DNA of 64,000 nucleotides, taken from Apoderus coryli (Eukaryota > Arthropoda > Insecta > Coleoptera > Attelabidae). Position numbers and translations under genes: made by a program. Every line of letters begins with the position of its first letter. Position 1 is the stretch's first letter. Shown here in pieces: positions 1 to 10,040 of the stretch. The notes under the pieces were generated by a model. It was not told the origin of the DNA, searched no databases, and saw only the letters and a list, made by a program, of their open reading frames with translations. Location: NCBI GenBank assembly GCA_911728435.2, contig OU452201.1, positions 6,820,001-6,884,000 on the forward strand, in the 5' to 3' direction.

Positions 1-628
1 TTAAATCCATTATCATTAATTATTACAGATAAATTACTTCTTTGTTTTAATCGTGTTGATTTTACCACATATGGATTGGAAGCACCACATAAATTAATTG
101 TGTGAAAAAAATAGGGAATACACACAATAAATATAATCAGTTCTCAGACGCGTTTTCTTATCTAACATTTTTGTTTATTAATAAATAAACAACACATTGC
201 CTATGCATATGTGTCTGTGTCTCTTTGGGACTAACTGCCTCCTATTTGCTGCATATTGAACATGCGGACGTTAGTGGCGTCCTACACAGACTCAATTAAT
301 GCCAAAATCTAAAATGACAATTTGTTTAATGAAAAATATGTCATTATGTAACATGTTAATTAAATTTTGAAACGGTATTGTATTGTCTGTTGCCACATAT
401 TTATGTGCCCATGGTTACTCAGCCGCCTCATTCATTTCATGGCAATCTTAGGTTAATATTCCGTATTAATTCTAAAATTAACATATTTGACACGAGATAT
501 TTCGAAAACGGTTTATCTATATAGCGACCATGCTTATATTTTTGAAACCAAGCGAACAAGGCCTTTTATTTTGAAGGCGCACTAATTATAAGTCCCAGAT
601 CCTGTACATAGGCGCACTCAATGGGGTG
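1..628. other. AT-rich noncoding sequence, no gene seen
   Basis: I see no open frame with family resemblance and no RNA gene here. The stretch ends just before the 9-bp target duplication of the LINE that begins at 638. Confidence 0.6.
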
Positions 629-637
629 CACCGGACC

Positions 638-2378
638 TTCTTCTTCTTCCTATTCGGTAGCTTGTTTTCAAGCATCGTGATTTCGTGAAATCTCCTGTAC
701 TGTCAGCCTCCATTCATTTCGATTCGCAGCCATCCTTATTGATTGTGGCAAGGTCCTGCCAGTGAGTTGGGTGATCAGGTCGGTATACCTTGTTGGCGAT
801 CTTCCGCGGCTTCTCTTTCCTGGTACCATGCCCTCTATTGTTAGTTTTTCGAGCCCATCTCTTCTGACCACATGACCGAAGAATTTGGAGATGTTTTCTG
901 AAACTATGATGCGTTGCCTTTTTTTACATTAATCTGTTCGAGGATTGACAGATTAGTTCGATCCAGGAGACCCTCAACATTCGACGCCAACAATACATCT
1001 CCTGCGTCTATCATCTTTTTGTCTGATTGCTTCAGTGTCCAGCACTCAGCTCCGTAAAGGAACACAGAAAACACCAGGCTCCTAACCAGTCTTATTTTTG
1101 TGTTGAGGGTGATACGATGACTTTTCCATATCTTAGTTAATTTCGTCATAGCTTGCTTAGCCAATGCGGCTCTTCTTTTGATTTCTTCGCTGCATCCGCC
1201 CTGATTCGTGATGAACCTAGATAGACGTACGTGTTTACCGTTTCGATATCACTAATCTTCTTTACTATCGATCTATTCTGGTTCTGTCTTCTTCTTGTTC
1301 ATTTGAAGACCGACTTCCATACTCATTTACTCCACTAGTTGTATAAGTTCTTTTAATTCGTCTTCGGATGCAGCTATGAGCGTGGTGTCATCAGCGTAGC
1401 GAAGGTTATTAATTTTGACCCCGTTGATGGTTACTCCTCCTTTCCAGTTCTCTAAGGCGTTTCTCAAAATCCATTCGCCATATATGTTGAAGAGCTTAGT
1501 ATGCAGCCTTGTCTAACACGCTTGCTGACACTGAAATGTTCGGTGAGCTCGTCTCCTACTCTGACTTGACCGCTGTTGCTGTCGTATAACTTTTTCATTA
1601 TCCATATCAGATGCCGAGGTATGCCCATTTCTTTTAGGATACTCCATAATTTCTGCCAGCGCACGCAGTCAAACGCTTTGGTGTAGTCAATATAACACAG
1701 ATAAGTTGGTGTGTTAAATTCTCTTGCTTTTTCTATGATTTGCCTTAGGTTCAAGATTTGTTCCCTGGTTCCCTTTCTCGGAACGAAGCCTGCCTGTTCC
1801 GGGGGCAGTTGTGGTAGGATGTAGGGTTTAAGGCGTTCAGCCAATATCTGCAACATGACCTTGCTAGCATGAGAGATGAGAGCTATTGTACGGTAATTTC
1901 GATTAATTCCTTTTTTGTGAAGTGGGACGTATATTGAGTTAGTCCAGTCTTTAGGCCATGTTCCGTTCTTTCAAATTAGGTTGCATATTTTGTGCAAAAT
2001 GTCGATTCCTGTATTTCCGCTTGCTTCCAGCATTTCCGCGACGATGTTGTCTGCCCCGGGTGACTTGTGAGGTTTTAACTTTTTGAGTGCTGCTGTCACT
2101 TCTTCTCTTAATATGGGTGGTTCTTGCCCTTTGTGCTCAGGTTCTAGTTGGTTTCCGGGAGCTGTACTGTATTTCATTAGTGCTTCACAGTAGCATTTCC
2201 ATCGATCTCTGATTTGTATTTTGTCTGTTAGCAGTGTGCCGTTCTCCGTCCTCTTCTTGGGGAGAAGTTGTGTGTGATTTGCTTAATTTTCTTGAACATG
2301 TCTCTGGTTTCGTTTCTATTTGTGTGTTGTTCAATTTCATTGCAGATATTATTCAGGTACGTGTTTTGATCGTTTTTA
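638..2378 (-). mobile_element. RTE-like non-LTR retrotransposon, 5'-truncated and broken
   Basis: Read on the minus strand, this is the reverse-transcriptase half of a LINE of the endonuclease/RT kind often mis-annotated as craniofacial development protein 2-like. Successive broken frames give the linker before the RT (2177-1971, KSPGADNIVAEML), RT fingers and palm (1856-1464, with YIDYTKAFDCVRW and RQGC), the catalytic box LRYADDTTLIAA near 1400, the FLYGAECWTL block (about 1160-904) and the tail GKRSRGRSPTRYTD (about 870-668). Several stops and frameshifts show it is dead. The 9-bp sequence CACCGGACC lies immediately on both sides (629-637 and 2379-2387) and reads as the target-site duplication, so the ends are well fixed and the copy is 5'-truncated. 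Clade is inferred from motif style only; RTE/BovB is my best guess. Confidence 0.85.
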
Positions 2379-2438
2379 CACCGGACCACGTGCCCCTCAA
2401 AGCCCTCACCGGAAATAACTTTAGTATGGTTATACTTA

Positions 2439-2580
2439 ATAAATAAAATTCGCTTTTTTAGAAAATCGAATACTATCGAATGATGCTATAATTTTTGAAA
2501 AAAGCCAAACTGACATTTGCCACCATTTGCAAAAATTATATCATCATTCGATTTTGTAAAAAAAGCGAATTTTATTTATT
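2439..2580. repeat. Foldback (inverted repeat) element, about 140 bp
   Basis: The left arm (from 2439, AATAAAATTCGCTTTTTTAG) is the imperfect reverse complement of the right arm ending at 2580 (AAAAAGCGAATTTTATTTATT). The arms are about 60 bp and the spacer about 20 bp. It looks like a small MITE or a degenerate hairpin repeat. No coding capacity. Confidence 0.6.
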
Positions 2581-3685
2581 GTCACGTAGGTAGGTAGGTA
2601 TATACAGTATAGTCTGAACCGGCCTTTAGCAAGTGCTATATATGTCGTGAAGTAGTTTAGTTTAGACAAACTTCTGTGTAATTATTCGTTAAAAACATAA
2701 TTTTCTGAGAACCAACAACGCTGAAGTATTTTTAGGATGGCATTATTTTCTGTTTCACTGTACATACTCTTGCGCACTCTGCTCCTGCTCTCTGTTTGCT
2801 TGCTTTCTTGCCTGCCGCACATAATCATTTTCTATATTTCACTTTATTGCGCTTCATGTTGCAGCAAATACTCTCATCTCTCTTCAACACACGCACGGTT
2901 AGAGGTAATGTTGACATGCCTTTCCTGTCTCTGTCTCTCAGGCTATGTGACGACGAAGAGCGTTCTATTCCAGTCGAGTTCTTGTTTACAAATTATTATT
3001 AAAATGGATTTATTGCGGTGAAATGTATTTAAATACTTCTCCGACTTTACGGTAAACTTTCGCGCTTTTAAGTGCTTTACGCGCGCCGTTCTATAAATTT
3101 ATGGAACAGATGCGTTGTACTGACGTCTGTTTTTGGGAATGATATATTTTAAGTTTTGTAGGTAGTGTAGAAAATACCGTTTAATTATTTTAGATATTGA
3201 ATTAGTCTAATTATTTCATTAATCATTTATGGTCTCTCTTCAATTGGTCCCATTCTTCACGAAGTGAATACGACAGGACTAAAATTATATATAGTTTCTC
3301 CAAAGTTAATTTAAAAGAGATAAATTTCACGATTCTACCGGGGCTATCCGTTCCCATGCCTCTTTACATTATAAAAGGGCATCGAATGCAGCGTTTTTTG
3401 ATACATTTCTCCCTCGTATATAAGACGTATAATAAATCATGCCTGCCAAAGGATACCGACAGTAAAAATAACTACAGTGACTGGAAAACCTATAACTCCT
3501 ATTAGAATATAATAAAGTAATTTGATAAGGGTTTTTGTTATTATTGATAGGGCGTGAGTTATCATTGTCCTGCGTAAATATCACGACCCCATTATTAGGG
3601 AACCAGATTTCAATTTTTTGGGGCCTTGGTTTGGTATAGGACGCTATTATACAGGACCTAATCAAGACCTAAGAAACTATCCTTA
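2581..3685. other. Noncoding, no gene recognised
   Basis: Frames here (for example 2737-3021 plus) are hydrophobic, low-complexity translations of T-rich DNA with no family resemblance. No RNA gene seen. Confidence 0.5.
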
Positions 3686-4533
3686 ATGAGGAATCCTCCG
3701 CATGTCGTTTGGCATGAAGATAGATATGTTCGGAGCTACGTACAGAAATTTGTCCATTGTCGTAGGTTTTTAAGCCTTGAGTTGCGTCTTCTTCCTGGTC
3801 CCCTTTTGCTATTGATTTTGCCTTCAATTATAAGTTGGAGCAGTTCGTATTTTTCATTTCTCATGATGTGTCCAAAATATTGTGTTTTTCGTTTCTTTAT
3901 GAGGATCATGAGCTCTCTTTCTTTGTTCATTCTCCGCAAGACTTCCTCCTTTGTCGTATGACTCATGTAGGATATTCTGAGCATTTTTCGGTAACACCAG
4001 AGTTCAAATGCTTGGATTCTTTTTTGTGTCATTGTCCAGGCTTCAACACCGTTGAGTAAAGTAGAGAAAACATAGCACTTAAGTATTCGAGCTCTCAATG
4101 AAAGATTCAGCTGGCGACTACATAGGACTTTTTGCATTTTGTAAAATACTGTACGTGCTTTTTCTAGACGTGTTCTTATCTCTAGTGAGTGGTCCCAAGT
4201 TTCATCAATATTGCTTCCAAGGTAAGTTATTCTTGTTACTTTTTCCAGATCTTTTCCGTTAACCTTGATCTTCACCGTTCTGTTCTGGTGTTTGCTGATG
4301 ATCATCGTTTTTGTTTTCTGTGTATTTAGTTTCATTCCAAAGTCTTCGCTGGCTGCCGTTATCCTCTCCATTAGACGTTGTAGTGCTTCAGCACTATCTA
4401 CCAGAATGACCGTGTCATCAGCATATCGCAGGTTGTTGATACATTGTCCATTTATAATTATGTCATCTGAGGTGTCTTCCAGAGCTTTTTTAAATATCTC
4501 CTCCGAGTAAACGTTAAATAGTAAATAACTGAT
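3686..4533 (-). mobile_element. Non-LTR retrotransposon 3' fragment (RT C-terminal half)
   Basis: Minus-strand reading begins inside an RT at about 4533 (LLFNVYSEEIFKKAL), passes the catalytic box NNLRYADDTVILV near 4430 and continues in a 211-residue frame (4371-3736). That frame has the LINE signatures GMKLNTQKTKTM, YLGSNID, LLNGVEAWTM, MLRISYMSHTTKEEVLRRM and FGHIMRNEKYELLQLIIEGK. It is the same broad type as the fragment at 32.4-33.05 kb, which has a closely similar tail. The 5' part of the element is missing and the frame ends in a diverged C-terminus, so this is a relic. Confidence 0.8.
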
Positions 4534-5519
4534 GTCTTCATTGAAAAAAATATTTAGAAATATAGCTTGTCACGAAGAGGAGTCTTACGAAAAAGGTAAA
4601 TGACAAAAAGGTGACAGAAATATTAAGTTTACACTTGAATATGGAGAGCTTTCGTGCCTCGAGGGCAACCGTTTATTACTTTTTGTTTTCTAATTTTTGA
4701 ATAAAGTAGTTAGGTACAGGGTAGTAGAGGAGAATATAGAATATTGCTTATTCTATACCTACCAATTCTTTTTTGTTTCACTCTGTAGCAATTGTATCTA
4801 TCAGATATGGCTACTTATAAGTAAATTTTCCATGCTTATCTAGCTTATGTACACGTGAACATAAAAACGTGTGTTCCACTTATTTTATTTTGTTATTATT
4901 TAAACATACAGTATCACGACAAAGGTTATTCATAATGCCATAGACACGTAGTAAATGAAAGGTTTATACAATATGATCTGAAGAAATCTATCGGGGCAGC
5001 CATTCTAACGCTGAGCCCTTTCGGAATGCATAACAAACCGCAGCATTCTGGCTAAATCTTTATGTCTTTAAATACTGATTACATATTCTTACAAAACAAG
5101 TAAGATTGCACCTAGAAAAAAATGAGGAATTAAGATTCTGCAGGGAAGAAGACTAAACCAAGGTAAAGGAGATCATCAGAGCTCTGAAACTGGATAGACA
5201 GATCGAGTCACCTTGGTAAAATATCTATTTGTTGTACACCTAATTATTGTAGCCTGAAAAAATATTATTTGGCGAAAAAAATTTAGCCATGGATGTTTCG
5301 ACAAAATTACAGAGAGTTGAACTTTGTGCAGATCTCGAATACAAGGGAAACCAAGATTGCTAACAGCTTCTGTAAACCCAATAGATGAACCTTTAATGAC
5401 GATAACTTCTTACGGGCGGTTGTAAAAACGTGGTTAGAAAATTCTCAAGGTCTAACTGGGATGTTTTGCTTGTGGTATTAGAGTATCACGTTGGTACAGT
5501 CTGCTTGCTATCTTGATGG
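4534..5519. other. Noncoding, no gene recognised
   Basis: AT-rich DNA without a supported gene. A few LINE-like scraps may remain but nothing I can name. Confidence 0.4.
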
Positions 5520-6449
5520 TATCTTAAGATTTTATTGTCTCCATATCAGCACGGTTTTATTGGAGGACGTTTTTGTCTAACTAACTTGTCCTCCTTTTCA
5601 CATAGCATATGTGAGGCCCTGGATGATCGATCTCAGGTAGATACGGATTTCCGTAAGGCATTTGACCGCATTGACCATTATATACTCTTGAAGCATTTAG
5701 ATAGGATTGGTTTTTTCAATGGGCTTGTTCAGCTGTTTGAATCTTACCTTGTCGATCGCATGCAGTTTGTTGAGTGTGAAGGTTATAAGTCCAGAAAGTT
5801 TGCTTCAACATCAGGTGTGCCACAGGCATCAAACCTTGGCCCACTATTGTTTAACATCTTTATTAATGATCTTGTTGAAATTATAGAATGTCCCAAATTG
5901 GCTTATGCTGATGATCTAAAGATATTTTGTAGGATGGACTCCATAGAGGATCGCGTGGTACTCCAAAACGCACTGCGAGTTGTCGACAGCTGGTGCAATC
6001 GAAATAAGCTCTATTTGAACATTTCTAAATGTAACGTTGTTAGATTTCACAGAGTGAAAACCCCAGTAATTTGGAATTACACTACTGGAGCTGTACCCAT
6101 TGAAAGACTTTCGAAGGTTCGAGACTTAGGTGTATTGTTTGATGAAGCTTTAACCTTTGTTCCCCACTATGAGCACTTGTCCGCATCTGCATCCCGTATG
6201 TTGGGGTTTGTGATCAGAAACACTAAAAAGTTTAGAAATATGTCAACCATTAAATTATTATAGTTTTCATTTGTGCGGGCTAGACTTGAGTATTGTTCGA
6301 TCGTGTGGAATCCCTTGTATCAGTGCCATGGACGTGCATTAGAGTCTGTGCAGAGGCGATTCGTAAAGTATTTATATTTAAGGGAGTTGGGAGTATATCC
6401 AGCGAGGGGTGCAGATCACGATGTCCTGCTTTCAACATTTGACATGTAG
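5520..6449 (+). mobile_element. Jockey/CR1-like LINE reverse transcriptase fragment
   Basis: A 242-residue frame (5535-6263) has the order of a LINE RT: SPYQHGFIGGR, DFRKAFDRIDHYILLKHL, SGVPQASNLGPLLFNIFIND, the catalytic box LAYADDLKIF, then KCNVVRFHR and VRDLGVLFDEALTF. A TAG at 6261-6263 interrupts it, but the same frame continues to 6449 with ARLEYCSIVWNP and ESVQRRFVKYLYLRE, which is the normal continuation of these proteins. The element is 5'-truncated (no endonuclease). A possible 3' tail, with an AATAAAG signal followed by TATTTATTATT repeats, lies near 7365-7405, beyond a non-homologous stretch. Confidence 0.85.
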
Positions 6450-8124
6450 TTGTCTTTCTTCAGTATTCAATTCAATCACTAAAATCATGACTTTTTATAT
6501 GCTATAGACCTGAAATGTTTTTTATTATTATGAATTTTGACTGTACTTTTGTCTACACTTGTATAATGTTCATTTTTATTATGTATATTATGGAAAACTA
6601 AAATAGAAACAGGTCACCCTTTATTGACGAAAGTTTAGAGATAAATAATATAACATTTGTATTGTGAAGGTAAAAAAATAACGTATTGCCCAAAATCACG
6701 TAGATATTAATAATGTAGCTACCTGGAAATCGTAAATGAGTACTAGATAAGTTTTGGATAAACAATGTATAGGTTGTATCCAGCATATTATACAATTTTC
6801 GCCTGTCATTTTTTGTATCACTGAAAAAGTATGGTACAGCGTAAGTTTGATATGCTACGGGATAATGTAACACCCTGTATAAATGGCACCTATTTTAGAA
6901 TGTAGTCCTAATAGGTCTACAAAATCACACGTTGAAAGAATTTTGACAATCTGAATAGTTTTGCCACAGTAGACCGTATTGTGGTTAGATAATGATTAAA
7001 TGATTGAAGATTTTGTGGTATTAGATAGAAGAGCGAAGCTAAAAGTTTCCTCGTAGTTACAAGAAGACATAGAATCGTCGATCGTCTTAATATACATCGA
7101 TCTGTACATTACTTTGACGGGTCACTGTGATCTTTTCGCGCTGGTTTGTATCGGTACTTGAGCACCCTGGACATGTAGAGCGTATGGTGAGTTTGACGTA
7201 TGGTGATTTTGTTGTATTGTTGTTAACTTTATATTGCTTTATTTTGTTTATTTATTTTTCTGAGCTTATGCTTTTTCGATAATTTTTATCAATTATGTAG
7301 TTTACTATTGAGATAATATCCATTGTCTAGTACTTAGAATTGTCTTGTTATTGGGTCTTGACCTGTTAGACAATAAAGTATTTATTATTTATTATTATTT
7401 ATTAACAATGAAAATCCTAAAATTATAAAAAAATCTTTAAAACCAATCGAAGTTTCCTTTATCACGTGAGCCTATGCGAACCGAAGATGATGTCAATATT
7501 TGAAAGAACCGCTGAGAACAAAGTAAGTCTGTTTTATACATGCATAATATGCTTGTTAATAAATAAATAATAACTAATCACAATTCCAATTACTGTAAAC
7601 GTACGACGGCATATCAAAAAGAAGGAGAACCAAAAGAATATTGAAGAAAAAAAAAAGTTAAAAAGAGAAAAGAACCTTTACACCGAGGAACGCATATATA
7701 ATAATAAAATGAAAACTGAGCAGTAATAATTTAGGAAAGTTAACAGCCCAGTGGGTGTACGTATAACATAGTTTACCAGACTGTAACGTGTGGGTTTGAT
7801 TTCCAATATTATATTATGGATGTAAATATGGATACAGGGGATCTAAACTTGACGCGATGGAAGAAATGTCATCACACAATCTTATCCCCAATCGCCAAGC
7901 TCGTCTTGTTGGAGCTTCTCAAAACATGGGATTCTTATAATCGATGAGTAGAACCTTTGGTGTAGAGTATCATCACCGAACATATAACATATAGAACGGC
8001 CACTCGTCGGAAAGCGCAAAACTCACCCGAAACGTTTCGGTTGTAAACCAGATTTTATGAAACTGTCAATCAAATTACTTTTATGCTACCTGTTAGTAAA
8101 TCATAATACCAGATATTATTAAAC
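6450..8124. other. LINE 3' sequence, MITE-like scrap and unassigned DNA
   Basis: This contains a probable LINE 3' UTR and A/T-rich tail near 7160-7405, and a segment ending near 6885 in ACACCCTGTATAA, the inverse of the TATACAGGGTG end that recurs in this window. No gene seen. Confidence 0.4.
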
Positions 8125-8808
8125 GCTCTGCTTTTATGCATTTGCCTTTATTTATATTTATCAAACATTTATTTAAATCTCGAACAGGTGTGTCTGTATA
8201 TTTTTAACCAAATTTTTCTGTTCTTAAAAGGAGTGTTGATTAAAAAAACTTAACTTTAGTTAAAATTAAAAAATAAACATAATTTTTCATAATAACTTCG
8301 CTTACCTGATGTCACGGTAAATATAATTTACGCTGCTGATGTGTAGTACTTCCACTTGCTTCTTCCATATTAAAGTATGAGATATTATAATATATTATAT
8401 TATTAGAAAAACAATATTTTATTTTTATAAAAATCGGTAGGTACCTTCTAATTAATAACCGTATATATATTTTTTTAATTTGTTCACTACTTTTTTAGAT
8501 TTTAAAACTTAAATTAAATATGTAGGTAACAAAATAGAAAGACTAATTTGTATTCAAAATATCAAAAATCAAAACTTTAAACTTCCCGAAAAATAAATAA
8601 AAATAATATTAGCACAGGTATGGCACAGAGCCATTGAGGTGGGGGGAGACGCTCTAACGTGGCCAAAAGCGGGTGCAGGTACGCCATATTGGTATACGAC
8701 CTCTATCATTTGTCGTGCTTTCAAGTTTATAGTGTTATTTACGAGTATTTTACAAGTTTACTTAAGTTTTTCGTGTTTTTTTGGACGGTTATTTGACAAT
8801 ATACTATA

Positions 8809-8886
8809 ATGGTGTCCTGTGCTGTGCGTAGTTGCAGTAGTAGAAGTGAAATCGACCAGAAAATATCAGGAATAACGTTTCATAGG
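8809..8886 (+). pseudogene. THAP zinc-finger first exon remnant of P-like transposase
   Basis: ATG at 8809 opens MVSCAVRSCSSRSEIDQ followed by GITFHR, the first half of a THAP DNA-binding domain (Cys-x4-Cys, then a Phe-His-Arg near residue 25). A consensus donor GTATGT follows at 8887, where P-like transposases often split the THAP domain. The rest of the domain (second Cys/His pair and AVPTIF-type box) is not nearby, so this exon is cut off from its partner by the internal deletion. Inferred non-functional as transposase; it could still be transcribed. Confidence 0.7.
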
Positions 8887-8908
8887 TATGTACCAAATAT
8901 TGTAAACA

Positions 8909-9271
8909 TTGCAGAGAATGTCGAGATGCATTAATAAGTGTTATTTTTTTATTAAAATGAAGGCAAAAAAGGATTTACAAATTCCTTCAAAAGATGTTTT
9001 AGAAGTTTGCTTCCAATCCGAAAAGTTCATAAAAAATCGTGTAGTAGCTACTAATGAAAAGTTGTCCGCAGGATTCATAATAAACCTTGTTTTAAATGAA
9101 TTTGTAAATAGTAATATTTTTCCTAATTTAGTTGTGCACGGTTTTGATCAATCAGAGTTTGATAACCATATACATTTACCGATCAAATCTATTGCGACTA
9201 AATATGTTAATACCAGGATGTATTATTTAAGTAAAAATAAAGTGGATAAGCATAGCGCAACATTTAAATAA
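8909..9271 (+). pseudogene. C-terminal fragment of P-like (THAP9-type) transposase
   Basis: The frame reads KDVLEVCFQSEKFIKNRV, then LVLNEF, NIFPNLVVHGFDQSEFDNH, LPIKSIATKYVNTRMYYL and KNKVDKHSATFK before the stop. The order 'N-[IF]FP-L-x-H ... DNH-x4-LIKSIA-x-KY-x4-YY' is what I recognise from the extreme C-terminus of THAP9/P-like transposases. The RNase H-like catalytic core that should precede it is absent. The real reading frame probably enters from an upstream exon rather than from the ATG at 8909. Confidence 0.65.
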
Positions 9272-10040
9272 AATGGTTTTGTTTAAGGGGTATTAATATA
9301 TAATTTATAAAGTACTAACGTCTTTTATTCCTGGATTTAGGTATCAAATATCAATAATTACCTATATTTAAGTATTTTGTACACTGCATAATATTTCAAA
9401 ATAAAGTATAAACAAACCCAAGCTGCAAATTAAAAGCAAAAACGTCAACAAAAATAGTTAATGCGGCTCTGGAGAATCCGCCATATTGGTATACGATTAC
9501 GCCCCACCCAATGCACCCGTTTGTGTACAATGTAAAATAATGCTTATAGCGACTCCTTATATCTCAATGCACAGAGCACAACTGTGACAGCACTAGAAAT
9601 TTGCGACTGTGTGATAGAGATAGATATAATCAAAATAATAATCGACATATAGGTACAAAACACTCGCCAAGCGTTGTCATATAACCTTATTTTACATTAA
9701 ATCTCTGCTGCATCTAAATGAAGCGTGGTTCTTATAGTGTTTTTTTAATGGCAAGACTCGTATGCTATGCTTAGTACAATTAAACGCTGGCAACTATGTT
9801 TAGACGAAAGAGCGATAGGTGGTTGTATAGTGGGTATATGCCAGATGACAGTGTTGCCCATTGTTGCTGAATTATAGATGAAAATTGAGGCACGCTTCAG
9901 CTGCATAAGAACGTGTATGATAAATAAATAGGCTATTGTCATAGGACACAAGCTCTGGCAAGGGTGTCAACTGTCGCACACAGGGAAGAGAGAGAGACCG
10001 AAATAAATAATATTACACGAATAAAAAAAGAGGGAAATTA

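Larger units (their letters stand above)
8632..9569 (+). mobile_element. P-element-like, internally deleted non-autonomous transposon
   Basis: The element starts CATTGAGGTGGGG and ends CTCAATG, so the terminal inverted repeat core is 7 bp (CATTGAG). It is flanked by the exact 8-bp duplication CACAGAGC (8624-8631 and 9570-9577); 8 bp is the P-superfamily target size. A homologous empty site is present at about 29,484-29,510. Inside are a THAP-type first exon (8809-8886) and a transposase C-terminus (8909-9271), with the catalytic middle missing. Subterminal direct repeats CGCCATATTGGTATACGA lie near each end (about 8682 and 9480). The nearby THAP and C-terminal remnants, the duplication length and the ends all agree. 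Confidence 0.85.
8125..10040. repeat. Dispersed repeat family, copy 1 (interrupted by P-like element)
   Basis: From GCTCTGCTTTTATGC at 8125 to AGGGAAATTA near 10040 this matches 29026-29980 closely along its length, apart from the P-like insertion at 8632-9569 and small indels. Its right third (about 9695-9920), containing ACGCTGGCAACTATGTTT, is also found at 33600-33800 (plus) and 36426-36725 (minus). It is a transposon-like family of unknown class; one relative ends in a hAT-like CAGTGGCGG terminus. Confidence 0.8.

Noticed and set aside
8887..8915. 29-bp GTATGT...CAG intron joining the THAP exon to the C-terminal frame
   Set aside because: Too short for a spliceosomal intron in insects; the donor more likely lost its true acceptor in the internal deletion.
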